Assembly (NCBI RefSeq): GCF_026210795.1
Contig: NC_089442.1
Location: forward strand, 1,984,001-2,048,000
From: Rhizophagus irregularis
Taxonomy: Eukaryota > Glomeromycota > Glomeromycetes > Glomerales > Glomeraceae
DNA: 64,000 nucleotides
Reading direction: 5' to 3'
This document shows, piece by piece, positions 11,401 through 21,746 of this stretch. The stretch's first letter is position 1, and each line of letters opens with the position of its first letter. The position numbers and the translations under genes were made by a program. The notes below the pieces were generated by a model. The model was not told the origin of the DNA. It searched no databases and saw only the letters and a list, made by a program, of their open reading frames with translations.

Positions 11401-12240
11401 TGATTCATTAGGAAGCCGGGCAAACCTAAAAAAAACATCCAAAGAATCATTAGACCTAAAAAAAGGTACCAAACTTTAAAAAAAGAAAAGAAAAAATGAT
11501 TAGTAATTACAAAAAAGAATTTTTTTAAAAAAATTAAAGATATAATTCAAATTAACCTTCACTCTGAAAGGCACCACCAAAACCTAAAAAGAGAAAAGGG
11601 TTGTTCCCTACAAAAAAAAAGTTAAATTAGTGACATTTTTTTAAAGTTTAAAATTCATTTCAGAACTTACCTAAAGTTCTCAAAAAATTGATCATCTACT
11701 AAAAACAAGAAAAGAATGAAACATCAATAATGTTTCATTAAAGAAATAATGTTAGGAAAATTTTATTTACCAAAATTTACATCTGTCCCAGGTGTTGCAG
11801 TACTGTCTAAACTACAAAATATAGAACACGAAATGTTAGTTAATGTTTCATTTCATTAAGAAATAAAAAAATTAATGAAAAACACTTACAAATTCCATGT
11901 CTGGAAAGACCCAAAGAGCCACCCTACAGAATGCAAAAATAAACATTAGTAAACATTTCATTAACTAACATTATGTTAAAAGAAGCATTTTAAAAGAACC
12001 TACTAAAATTTCACACGTCCAGAATCACGAACAAACCATATAAAATTTTTTGTTAAAAATTTTTAAAAGTAAAAATACTCACCACAATTCTGTTCGTGTA
12101 TAAATTATTCCTTATTCAGTCATCTAAAAAAATGAAAAATCAAACTGTTAGAAATGTTTGATTAAAAGAAATGTATTAATTCCTTCCTTACCAAATTTCC
12201 ATGCGTCTGAAGACAAACCAAGAAAACCACTGAAACCTAA
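11400..12240 (-). repeat. Ladder of micro-exon-like units
   Basis: On the minus strand about eight units, spaced 80-127 bp, each look like a short exon (28-45 nt) between a T-rich TTTTAG acceptor and a GTAAGN/GTGAGT/GTAAAT donor. Clear examples: 12,192-12,236; 12,083-12,123; 11,890-11,923; 11,771-11,811; 11,671-11,698. Several are homologous; the first (minus-strand order), GTTTCAGTGGTTTTCTTGG..., matches 11,890-11,923 over most of its length and both end ATGGAAATTTG / ATGGAATTTG just before the donor. The 12,083 unit has stops in all three frames, so the array does not encode one open protein. It looks like a decayed tandem array of exon-intron units. Confidence 0.5.
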
Positions 12241-13163
12241 AAAAAGAAAGACTTTATTTTTTTGGTTTTTTCTTGGTTTTTTGCATAGTTAATAAATACC
12301 TGTATTTCTGTTATTAGAAATGTTCAATTCCCTTTAGAAATTAAAAATTAAATGTAAAAGAAAAGATGTATTTTTTTTAAAAGAAAGGGATTTTTTTTTC
12401 GTTATGTGGGAAAATTCAGAAACTGAAAAATATTTTTTTAAAAAAAAAAGAAAATTCGTCATATGGGAAAATCTAAAAAGCAAATTTTTTTTAAGAAAAC
12501 AATGACGATTTCTAAAAAGACAATGTGAAGAATTTCATTGTTACGATTATAGCTTAATATTTTATATTACAATTACTAATTGGATTAGTTGCTATAATTT
12601 GTTTTTACGCCAATCATTTATGCAGCCTAATTCAAAATTGTATTGCTGCTAATCAATGTCAAATGATGCGCCACTCCGAATCCTATATAACAATCTGTAG
12701 CACAGGGCGCAGATACATCAGACACATGATGCTGGACGATCCAATTTAAATCCACCTTTTTATGCAGGGTAGTCTTAACGTCACGGTCGCACAATGCTTT
12801 TTTTATAGATATAGATTTAAAAACATTCCATTAATGTCGAACAATCTGATTTGAATTAAATAAAGGAAAGGAAGAATCTTTTCAGATATTACTTGTAATA
12901 CAACCTGATCTACCGATTGAAAAAAATTTTTTTAATTAGTAATTAATAATTACATAATTTTTTGTCGGAATCGCTGAAATAATAATCAATGTCTAAATTA
13001 ATATAAAATGGCGTGGAAAATATTGTTTATTATCATAATATGAAGTTGTATTTAAACAACTTTTATTCGTTGAAGTTGATTCATCCTCACCTATCTCCTC
13101 CTCCTCCCTATTCTCATATTCATTCATACTCATACTCATACAGTTTCTTTCATGAACTAAAGT
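12241..13163. other. Upstream region of copy 2
   Basis: No gene. Holds a GCGC-containing island (about 12,670-12,770, with AGGGCGCAGATACATCAG) resembling those upstream of copies 1 and 3. At 13,045-13,090 a GTATTTAAACAACTTTTATTCG stretch resembles 8,269-8,300 upstream of copy 1 (a TATTTAAA, TATA-like core). A pyrimidine-rich run (CTCCTCCTCC) and CATACTCATACAG just before the start could be 5' UTR or a small 5' intron end. Confidence 0.4.
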
Positions 13164-14249
13164 ATGGGCAACAATTTTAGTAGCACTCCAAAGTTCACTT
13201 CGGCGACTTCGGCGACTTCGGCGGCAAGCAACAGCGGTTCAAGCAACAATTCAGAAAGCAATAGTTCAAAAAACAAGCCAATAAACGATAGTTTAACTTG
13301 GTATAATAAAATCAAAGATAAATTAAAAGACGGGGAAGTTTGTAATTCATTTAAAGAGGAGGGGCTTGATGAATTGATACTCAGTCTTGGGGATGAGACA
13401 AGATTTCTAAATCGATATCTCAGGCTTGATGATAATCATTTGAAACAAATCACTAAGGATTTGCGGAAATTAGATGACATTCAAAAAAATAGAAATATTA
13501 CAAGCGAGGAAGAACTAAGGAAATCTGATAAATTCAATGTTTATTTATTTATTAGTAAGCTTTCAGATAATCGTTCCGACAGCCCATTTCTTCGATTTTT
13601 AGCAAATTCTCTGTTTAAAAACAAATATGGAATGTTTCACGTTGGATTAGAGATAAATGGAATTATTTTAGAATGGGGCACTGGTGACGCTGGTCCTCAT
13701 CTTATTTATCCAAGGGTCAACACAGATCGATTATATGAGAAGATTGCACATATTCGCGTCTCATATTTTAGTCAAGAATTTAACCTCTTAGACGCAATGA
13801 GAAAGTTACTATTTTTTGAACCAAATATTGGCGTTGTTCCTTCAAAAAAATTACAAATAATTGCACAAAAATGTGTTAATTGGAATAAGAATTTTTATTA
13901 CAGTCCATTATCTCGTAATTGCCAACATTTTATTGATGAAATGCTCGAAGCACTTGATCTAAAATTCAATCCTGAAGGCGAGTTTGAAAAGTTTCTGGAT
14001 AGAATTATCAAGAATACAGATGATAGATTCTTGTTCCAAGAGAAACAGTTTTTTTCGAGACAAGATCTCGACCAATTTGCTAATCAGAATTGGATGAAGA
14101 TCTCAAATTTTTGGGATCAAAGATTACTTTTATGTTATTCGGATATGATGAATAATATGTATGAGAATAATCATGACGAAAAATGGGGTCCTATAAAAAA
14201 CAAATTAGAATGGGATGAAAGAGAATATGCACTAGTGAGAACAGATTAA
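13164..14249 (+). CDS. Copy 2: predicted N-myristoylated permuted-papain-like protein
   Basis: Intact single-exon frame of 361 residues. It starts MGNNFSST, matching the N-myristoylation consensus (Gly2, Ser6), so membrane attachment is likely. Residues ~8-45 are Thr/Ala/Ser/Asn low complexity. Then come WYNKIKDKLKDGE, LSLGDETRFLNRYL, and a conserved core with FHVGLEINGIILEWGTGDAG (~res 160-180) and SRNCQHFIDEML (~res 250). A His in a small hydrophobic strand followed by Asn-Cys-x-His-Phe in a helix resembles circularly permuted papain-fold hydrolases (PPPDE, LRAT, NlpC/P60-like). That assignment is inference; the specific family is not recognised. The C-terminus (DEKWGPI...REY..VRTD) is strongly conserved between copies. 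Compared with copy 3 it lacks the long Ser/Asp repeats and about 20 residues between SYFSQEFN and DAMRKLL. Start chosen on shared AAAGTATGGGCAAC context. Confidence 0.85.
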   Translation: MGNNFSSTPKFTSATSATSAASNSGSSNNSESNSSKNKPINDSLTWYNKIKDKLKDGEVCNSFKEEGLDELILSLGDETRFLNRYLRLDDNHLKQITKDLRKLDDIQKNRNITSEEELRKSDKFNVYLFISKLSDNRSDSPFLRFLANSLFKNKYGMFHVGLEINGIILEWGTGDAGPHLIYPRVNTDRLYEKIAHIRVSYFSQEFNLLDAMRKLLFFEPNIGVVPSKKLQIIAQKCVNWNKNFYYSPLSRNCQHFIDEMLEALDLKFNPEGEFEKFLDRIIKNTDDRFLFQEKQFFSRQDLDQFANQNWMKISNFWDQRLLLCYSDMMNNMYENNHDEKWGPIKNKLEWDEREYALVRTD

Positions 14250-14344
14250 AAGGTTGACCGAATATACTGCATGACTGAAAATAAATTCATAAAAGTCTTT
14301 TATTTTTTTTTGTCACCGGTATGAATGTATTAACATTTTATTTC

Positions 14345-14376
14345 CATGCTGTGAGCCACTGAAAATTGATAAAATG
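14345..14376 (+). terminator. Conserved 3' flank of copy 2
   Basis: CATGCTGTGAGCCACTGAAA followed by ATTGATAAAATG, homologous to the 3' flanks of copies 1 and 3 but with GATAAA in place of AATAAA. Confidence 0.4.
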
Positions 14377-14399
14377 TTTGTTACATTGAAGTTCAATTT

Positions 14400-14940
14400 G
14401 TGCGATGGAAAATAAAAATTAAGACACAAATTATCAATTGGAAAATCTGTACGACAGATAGTTGCTATATTATTTTTTGTAGTGTGATCACGAATTTCAC
14501 TCTAAAGCCCTCTATAGTGGACTAAATGTAATTAAGGTTGGTGGCAATTACGAACATTCTGGATTACAACTTGGTTGCAACTCTAGTTTCGAATTACGAC
14601 TCAAAATTACGAAAATGCTGTAATAAAGTTGTAATACGTAATCAAGTAATACGTAATCAAAGTTGTAATACATAATTAAATTGTAATACGTTAAATTTGT
14701 AATAGATTGTAGATTGTAAATAAACGAAAATGCAAAAAATCAAGTTTTTTTTTTATAAAATGTAAAAATTCTAATTTCTTAATTTTTACTCGTGTATTTT
14801 CTATAAAAACACATTAGTAATTTATTTAAATGGAAGTTTTCATTATGGTTCTTCTTTTTTTTTGTATGTTGGATAAACATTTTACTTAATACTATAAAGT
14901 ATGTCAATGAAAAATTACCATAATAGAAATTTGCCCATTT
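14400..14940. other. Intergenic with iterated GTAATACGTAATCAA motif
   Basis: Between 14,560 and 14,720 a GTAATACGTAATCAA-like motif recurs several times. Before it, 14,440-14,505 matches the relic at 553-640. No gene seen. Confidence 0.35.
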
Positions 14941-14949
14941 TTTTGTTTA

Positions 14950-15390
14950 ATGTTTATTCGTGCATCTCTTGTTTGCTTATTCAAAAAATCTCATAAAGCT
15001 GCAGCAATGTTGAAAGAAAAGATTAAACAACATAAAATAAGTGGTGGTGGTCTCAAAACATATGTTGAAACTAGGTGGACAACTGTACATGAATGTGTTT
15101 CTTCGATTGTACGACTCAAAAATTGCTTAGAGGATATTCGAGATAACCATTCTGAAGTTATTACAACTCCAGCTATTTTAACAATTCTTCATAGTAGGGG
15201 ATTTTTTAGCGATATGCAGCATCTTTCAGAAGTATTGTTTCCAGTTGAAGCGGCTAATTCTACACTTGCAGATGCATACGTAAATCTAATGAAAATTGCA
15301 GCAGTAATTCAAAATCTTCCCGCTGATGAATATAAGGGATCACCAAAGCCTATTGTTATTACTAAAAAAATCGATAGAACCATTACTTAA
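14950..15390 (+). pseudogene. hAT transposase fragment
   Basis: An open frame of 146 residues containing FKKSHKAAAMLKEKI, GGGLKTYVETRWTTVHECV, ILTILHSRGFFSDMQHLSEV and STLADAYVNLMKIAAVI. This order (the ETRW region followed by a Leu-rich segment) is typical of the central part of hAT-family transposases that are abundant in Rhizophagus genomes (family memory). The N-terminal BED finger/first catalytic Asp and the C-terminal dimerisation region are missing, and the frame ends in homopolymer-rich sequence. It is a truncated, immobile fragment; no TIR or target duplication was found. Confidence 0.7.
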
Positions 15391-17500
15391 TAGTATTATT
15401 AGAATGATGCCAGTTACTGGGAAGCAAAAAAAAAAAAAATTTTTTTTATAACCGGAACTAACTAAAACCACTAATATTTGTAAATGTCAGTTACCGAACA
15501 TAAAGAAAGGGCAAAGTCCGATCTATTGTTGGAAAAATTTTTTTTTAAAAAAATAAAAAAAAATTTCTAATGAAAAAAATCCGATCTGTTGTTAAAAAAA
15601 AATTTCTGAATATAAAAAAAAAATTTACTGAACGATCTATCGTTAAAAAAAAATAATTTGTTAAAAAAATAATAATAATAAAATTACTAAATGAAAAAAA
15701 AAATAAAAAATAAATGAAAGAAAGGCCTATTATTATGAGAGATACAATATGATTAAAAAAAAGAGATACAATATGGTCGAAAAAAAAATCATCATCAAAA
15801 AAAAATTTTACCGAAGCTGTTAAAAAAACGTCCCTCCGGCCTATTGTTATCGGGAGTAAAAAAAAATTTGAAAAAATGCTTACTAAAAATTTAAAACATT
15901 ACTAAGAAAAAATCGGGTATTAAAAAAGAAAATATTGATAATAATATAAAAGGAAAAGAATATCAGAAAATTACTAAAGAAATTATTATCGATAAATATA
16001 AAAAACATACTAAAACTAAAATAGAAAAAAAATCAGTAATAAGAAAATACTAAAAATACTAAAAAAATAAAATTCTTAGAATTTAATGGGAATAAACTAA
16101 AATCGGTTTTTAAAAACTATTTAGAAAAATAAATAGAAGATGTGTTATATCAATAGGAAAATCAATGTAAAATTTATTGTCACGAAAATCACGAAAAAAA
16201 AGAGTTATTACGGTATTATGGAATTAATGTTTGCAGATTCATTACAAAAAAAAATTCTGTACATAATTAATATGATTAAAAAATTTTATATCTCAAAAAA
16301 TTACATTATATCGATATATTGTTACAGAAAAGAAAATTTCCAATATACTGATCTGATCTATTACAAAAAAAATTCCTATTAAACACCGATCTATTGTTAC
16401 AAAAAAAAATACACTAACCCGGTTTATCGATCTGCTTTTAAAAAGAGTTAACATTAATTACTTATTATACTTTATTAGTATTAGCCAAAATGCCAGTTAC
16501 CGAAAAGCAAAAAAAAAATCGTTTTATTTAATTAAAGTGATCAAGTGATTTATTGTTATAATTACTAAAGACAGTGTAATGATCTATTTCTTATTAGTAT
16601 TAGTAATGGGAACTTTAAAAAAATTTTTTTGCGCATTAGTAATCAGATGAAATCTGCCGATCAAATTGCCCGAAAGAAGAACTATAAAATTATGGCATAG
16701 TCAGGTGCAGATGAATCACACGCTGCACAATTCAAAAATTATTTATACGGGTAATCTAAACGTCTCATTGCTACATCCTGCGATAAAAAAACTTAGACGT
16801 ATAAGAAAAAATGCATTAAAAAAAATTTAGCCGTAGCTTTAATATTACTAAATAAAGATAAGTAAGTAAGTAACAGCAACATTAGTAATCCGCCAATCAA
16901 CATCTTTTAATTATACAATCACAGGACAAATCAGGCGCAGGCATAATACACATTTCTTTATACAGTAATAACAAGAAAAATATTAATTATTAAGTAATTT
17001 TTTTACATAATATTATATAATAAAAACTATTTTCACGTTCACGAATAAATAATATTTTATTAATACATTTTATGAGTAAAAATGAGGTAATCATTTCTCA
17101 TGATGTAATGTTTATCAATATTCATTTTTTTTTTTTTTTTTTGAGAAAAATTATTTATAAGGTGCAAATTCGATAAAAAAGAGAAATAGGGGCCTACTCT
17201 ATAATCTATAATCAAATCAAGTAGGATTAAGATTAAGAATAAATTTATGAATCCATAATCATAATTATCTATATAATCTAAAATCTATAATAGAAGAATA
17301 TAAATTTTTCGAAGTTTTATTTTCCTAATTTGTCTAGTAAAATCTAACCAAAAAAGAATATACTGGGCAAGTGTTTCGATGATCATTTAGACACTACTCC
17401 ATAGAAATTATCTCTATTCGTACACTGTATTACATTTTTACAAAGTACAAAGCCAATACCAAATAGGAAGAAATCAGTAGCTGTTTTCTATACTACGATA
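15391..17500. other. Low-complexity A-rich region upstream of copy 3
   Basis: Dominated by A-runs. About 15,510-16,430 repeats a short phrase, CGATCTATTGTTA followed by poly-A, at least five times in diverged form, which looks like microsatellite-driven expansion of one seed. Two copies of the gene-family upstream motif are visible: TCAGGTGCAGATGAATCACA near 16,703 and TCAGGCGCAGGCATAATACA near 16,933. Confidence 0.4.
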
Positions 17501-17504
17501 AAGT

Positions 17505-18899
17505 ATGGGCAACTTATTTAGTAGTAGCACAAAGAGCACTTCAACAAGCAATAGTAATTCAAAGAGCTCTTCAACAAGCAACAGTAGTTCAAAGAGCACT
17601 CCAACGAGCAACAGTAGTTCAAAGAGCACTCCAACGAGCAACAGTAGTTCAAAGAGCACTCCAACGAGCAACAGTAGGTCAAAGAGCACTCCAGCAAGCA
17701 ACGGTTCAAACGATGGTTTAAACGACAATTCAAGCGACGACAATTCAAGCGACGACAATTCAAGCGACGATAGTTCAAGCGACGACAATTCAAGCGACGA
17801 CAATTCAAGCGACGACAGTTCAAGCGACTATAGTTTTATTAGTTGGTATATGAAAATTAAAGACAAATTAAAAGATGAAGAAATTTATAATTCACTTGGG
17901 AAGAAGAAACTTAATGAATTGATATTTAGTCTTGGAGATGAAACAAAATTTCTAGACCAGCATCTCAAACTCTTCTATGACGACGATCATTTGAATAAAA
18001 TAAATAGAGATTTGCGGCGATTAGATCGCCTTCAAGGAAATAATTTTATTCCAAGTGAGGAAGATGGGAGGGATTTGGTAAATGGTCTATTGCAACGCAG
18101 AAGAGAAGCTGACAAATTCAATGTTTATTTGTTTATTGAAAAGCTTTCAGATAATCGTTCAGACAGCTCATTTCTTCGATTTTTAGCAAATTATGTGTTT
18201 AAAAACAAATATGGAATGTTCCACGTTGGATTAGAGATAGATGGAATTGTTCTTGAATGGGGAACTGGTGATGCTGGTCCTCATCTTATTTATCCAAGGA
18301 TCAACACAAATAAAATATATGAGAAGATTGCACATATTCGTATCAATTACGATTCAAATTTTAGTCAAGAATTTAATCATTCAACTAATACTTTCTTGCA
18401 GGATTGGCAACACTATATGCAAAATTTATTTTCCACCATTATAAACTTTATGAGAATGTTACTATATTTTGTTTTGAAAATTGGCGTTGTTCCTTCTAAT
18501 AAATTACAAATCATTGCCCAAAAATGCGTTTATTGGAATAGGAATTATTATTATGATCCATTAAATCGTAATTGTCAACATTTTATTAATGAAATACTCG
18601 AAACACTTAATCTAAAATTCAATCCTAAAGGTGAATTTAAAAAGTTTTTGGATAGAATTGTTCAGTATGCGGATGATAGATACTTATTCCAAAGGAGAGA
18701 GTTCCTTTCAAGACAAGATCTCGATCAATTTGCTGATCAGAATTGGAATATGATTACAAATTCTTGGGACAAAAGATTACTTTTATGTTATTCGGATATG
18801 ATGAATAATATGTATGAGTATAAATATGACGAAAAATGGGGTCCTATGAATAACAAAGAAAAATGGATAGAAAGAGAATACGAACTAAGAACGGATTAA
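17505..18899 (+). CDS. Copy 3: predicted N-myristoylated permuted-papain-like protein with Ser/Asp repeats
   Basis: Intact frame of 464 residues. It starts MGNLFSSST (Gly2/Ser6 myristoylation consensus). Residues ~6-65 are six 10-residue repeats of type SNSSSKSTPT, and residues ~75-109 are seven 5-residue repeats SSDDN/SSDDS, giving a flexible, strongly acidic linker. Then WYMKIKDKLKDEE, LSLGDETKFLDQHL, LDRLQGNNFIPSEEDGRDL, FHVGLEIDGIVLEWGTGDAG, an ~20-residue hydrophobic/amphipathic stretch, NRNCQHFINEIL, and the conserved tail ending REYELRTD. Candidate catalytic residues are the His of FHVGLE and Cys of RNCQHF (inference from permuted papain-fold enzymes). It keeps the Trp that is a stop in copy 1 and the frame that is shifted there. 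Upstream context ATAAAGTATGGGCAAC is shared with the paralogues. Confidence 0.85.
   Translation: MGNLFSSSTKSTSTSNSNSKSSSTSNSSSKSTPTSNSSSKSTPTSNSSSKSTPTSNSRSKSTPASNGSNDGLNDNSSDDNSSDDNSSDDSSSDDNSSDDNSSDDSSSDYSFISWYMKIKDKLKDEEIYNSLGKKKLNELIFSLGDETKFLDQHLKLFYDDDHLNKINRDLRRLDRLQGNNFIPSEEDGRDLVNGLLQRRREADKFNVYLFIEKLSDNRSDSSFLRFLANYVFKNKYGMFHVGLEIDGIVLEWGTGDAGPHLIYPRINTNKIYEKIAHIRINYDSNFSQEFNHSTNTFLQDWQHYMQNLFSTIINFMRMLLYFVLKIGVVPSNKLQIIAQKCVYWNRNYYYDPLNRNCQHFINEILETLNLKFNPKGEFKKFLDRIVQYADDRYLFQRREFLSRQDLDQFADQNWNMITNSWDKRLLLCYSDMMNNMYEYKYDEKWGPMNNKEKWIEREYELRTD
17521..17700 (+). repeat. Coding 30-bp minisatellite (six units)
   Basis: Six head-to-tail 30-bp units, three of them identical (ACAGTAGTTCAAAGAGCACT followed by CCAACGAGCA), the first two and last slightly diverged. 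They encode the Ser/Asn/Lys/Thr decapeptide repeats of copy 3. Confidence 0.9.
17727..17831 (+). repeat. Coding 15-bp minisatellite (seven units)
   Basis: Seven units of AATTCAAGCGACGAC or one/two-base variants (AGTT..., ...GAT, ...TAT) encoding SSDD(N/S). Related sequence also occurs in the corresponding part of copy 1, so the seed predates the duplication. Confidence 0.9.
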
Positions 18900-18986
18900 A
18901 AGTTGATTTTCATATAACCTGTGTAGATTCATAGAAATTATGTATATTTTTATTTTCATATTGTAGTTATGTATTGATATTTATTT

Positions 18987-19020
18987 CATGCTGTGAACTG
19001 CTGAAAATTATTAATAAAGT
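18987..19020 (+). terminator. Conserved 3' flank with AATAAA (copy 3)
   Basis: CATGCTGTGAACTGCTGAAA followed by ATTATTAATAAAGT, about 90 bp after the stop; equivalent to the flanks of copies 1 and 2 and the probable polyadenylation region. Confidence 0.55.
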
Positions 19021-19039
19021 ATTAGCTCTCTGGAAGTTC

Positions 19040-20310
19040 AATGTGTGTATATGTATATGTATGTTGGAGTAAGCATGCGTCGGGTCAGCTATGCTCTTAC
19101 AAACTGTAGTCCCAAAATTTTTTCAAATTTGAATCAATGGTATCTATCACATTACAAAAAAGGTTATAAACTACACTTATACAAAATTGTATATTTTCAT
19201 ACAAAAAGTACAATGCCTACGTTTCTGTTTGTTTACAAACGGTATGGGAATTTCTTTGATAATAATTATGTAAATTGTATGTAAGCTAGTGATCAAAATA
19301 TCACGTGCATTCACATGCATTTTATTCTTATATCATATACTGACTGGTACTGAACCGAAATTCAAATCAATCAAATTTTTTTTTTTGTATTTATTGTATT
19401 TTATTTTTACAAAAATATTCATGTACCAACATTCCAATTAAAAATTCCTGTTTAACAATTGATCGGTTGGTTACAATTTACGATTTAGAATAGTAGAACA
19501 TATTATTTCGCTTTTACATTTTTCAAATCAGGTTAATTTTCAAATTAACACTATTTTTTTTGATCAGGATCATATATATACTGTATTGTCCGTATATTCT
19601 TAATCAACTGAACAATAATAACAATTATATTTCAACGGAACTAAAATTTGATAGAGATTCTGATAAGTTTGTTATGAATCATCGCTTAGGTTTAACTTCA
19701 ACCAAAGTGAACCAGCGAATACTTTTTAAAAAAAATAGGAAAACGTACTATAACTAGTTTACATCACAAATAAGATCATGCTATTTTGACGTACTGATAT
19801 TTTTAGATTAAGGAATATAGTACAAATAAACATATACTTTATTCTATTTATTCTTGTGTAAATGAAGCATGATCTTAAGTATTGCATCATATGAAACTCT
19901 AGATCGAAGCTGGAATGAACTACCGCAGTATTGAAATGCACGCATTTCTTTATTGCATATTCGATCACATATGATGAACCACGAATTTCTTTAAACTAAG
20001 AAAACGGAAACCGTTATTAAGTCACATAATTATAATACAAATTTATATTCAAAATGGCTATATATTTAATATAACTTCATATAAAAAAATGGCTCATATA
20101 CAGACTTATTTAGCACAAATTTAGATATAAAAATGGTATAAATTTATGTACAAAAATAGCTTAAAGCTGACTACAACTTGAATAAGCTTAAAATAAATAC
20201 AATCAAATTTTGTGCCAAATGGGCTCATTGTATAGTGCATAACTTATGGATATATATTTGGTACAAAATTGATGCGAAAACTTTTTATTGGAATTTCTCA
20301 TTCCCCATTT
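19040..20310. other. Intergenic, no supported gene
   Basis: Several open stretches of 60-80 codons exist on both strands but none has coding-like composition, splice partners or recognisable motifs. I see nothing specific. Confidence 0.4.
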
Positions 20311-20610
20311 ATTGTCCGGAGCGAAGCGAAGGACAATATATGTCTACGCACTATGAAAAAAAAATCGATCACGTGAGTTTCTCTGTCCGCCACGTGATCG
20401 TCACCCAATGAAATCGGCAAATTTTAGTTTTTCGTTCCGGACTTACAACGGTTCCCGTTTCCTAGTTATTATTGTCCGGATGTCGGATGAAAATGATCGA
20501 TCACGTGAGTTTCTCTGTCCCCTCACGTGATATCATCCAATGAAATCGCAAATCGGAGTTTTATCATTTTTTCGCTCCGGATTTACATTGGTTTCCGTTT
20601 CCTAGTTATA
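20311..20610. repeat. Tandem pair of ~150-bp repeats with CACGTG palindromes
   Basis: Two adjacent units, about 20,311-20,470 and 20,471-20,610, both starting ATTGTCCGGA and ending CGTTTCCTAGTTAT. Each contains TCACGTGAGTTTCTCTGTCC followed closely by a second CACGTGA, so each can fold as a small hairpin. The units differ by small indels and substitutions. The GC content is well above the surroundings, suggesting a mobile or formerly mobile element. Confidence 0.7.
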
Positions 20611-20815
20611 GTTTTCTATTGTAATGGAAAATCTTTTCCGGTAAAAAATGTTATTAGGGGAATGTTATAGTAATTGAAATATAATTTGAATTTTTTTGGT
20701 AAAAAAATTCCTCATGGAAATCAATTTAATAAAAAAAAAAAAAAATTTTTCTAACTCATTTTCTTTCATTTTATTATTAAATGTTTCAGAAATATGTTAT
20801 GATTGCTTATTTTTC
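20611..20815. repeat. Partial copy of dispersed non-coding repeat R
   Basis: TTTCTATTGTAATGGAAAATC, TTATTAGGGGAATGTTA, AATTCCTCATGGAAATCAA and CTAACTCATTTTCTTTCATT, in the same order as 31,135-31,345 within the longer repeat described at 30,778 and 38,310. Confidence 0.7.
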
Positions 20816-21371
20816 TTTATTTTTTGGATAAATTGGACAATATTTAATTATTAAAATTCTTAATGAGATCGTCGTTAACTATAAAAAATAAATTGTAAAA
20901 TTTTGATCAAAAGAATGATTATTAAAACATTTCTATTAGTGACATCATGTACCAACTAATATAGTTTATTATATTTCAGAAACAAAAGTTTTAATTGATG
21001 GTAATATACTAAGCTAATAGGGAATGAAAAGAAATATGAATATTTGGTTTGTATATCGCGAAGTAATTGATAAAATGAAAAATAAAATGACAATAATTGG
21101 AAAATTTTATTATTGTGATCTTTCGTACTAAAAAATTTTATAAGATCATATGCTTGTTTTTAGGCAATTCGTGAAGTCACATATTGAAATTGCTTATTTA
21201 TCTTAATAAAAACCTTGCGTAGAACTATTATAAAATTTTGACCTTTCTTGTTATCTATATATATATTGCTCGGGGCCCCATCTAACCGGTAGTGTTACGG
21301 TAGTGTTACGGTTGTAGATTACAACAAACTAAAACACAAAGTGAAAACCATTCTGAAAATTGAGCGTTTCC

Positions 21372-21480
21372 ATATTTGTGTTCATGTGTAAAAAACGTCT
21401 AAAAAAGCATCATTTTGTCCGATTCATGTCAAAAACAAAATGGTGCTTTTTAGACATTTATTACACATGAGCACAAATAT
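21372..21480. mobile_element. Palindromic MITE 1 in left arm
   Basis: A near-perfect hairpin: ATATTTGTGTTCATGTGTAA at the left and TTACACATGAGCACAAATAT at the right, with arms continuing through GTCTAAAAA and its complement to a short loop. The right arm of the inverted duplication has a shortened sequence at the corresponding site (about 28,985-29,010), supporting an insertion here. Closely related in sequence to MITE 2. Confidence 0.75.
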
Positions 21481-21552
21481 TAACAAATTTAACTTCTCTC
21501 ATTTTGCAGCATTGCACGAAATAAATACAACTGCAAGTTTTCACTATTGTAA

Positions 21553-21746
21553 CCCTATAAAAACAAAATGTGTTAAATTTATTTTAAATTTGTGCTCATG
21601 TAAAATAAATGTCTAAAAAAGCACCATTTTATCTGATTTATGTCTTATTATAAAAACAAAAATTAAACAAAATGGTGCTTTTTTAGACATTTATTACACA
21701 TGAGCACGAATTTAAAATAAATTTAATACATTTCGTTTTTATAGGG
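21553..21746. mobile_element. Palindromic MITE 2 in left arm, TAA target duplication
   Basis: Inverted termini CCCTATAAAAACAAAATG and CATTTCGTTTTTATAGGG with arms of about 85 bp that include TGTGCTCATG and its complement. It is flanked by TAA on both sides (21,550-21,552 and 21,747-21,749). The opposite arm reads ATTGTAATTTTA without the element, i.e. an empty site with one TAA. A 3-bp TAA duplication fits a PIF/Harbinger-type non-autonomous element (inference). Confidence 0.85.

Noticed and set aside
17474-17823. Minus-strand Leu-rich open frames opposite copy 3
   Set aside because: Mirror images of the coding minisatellites; low-complexity shadows with no splice partners.
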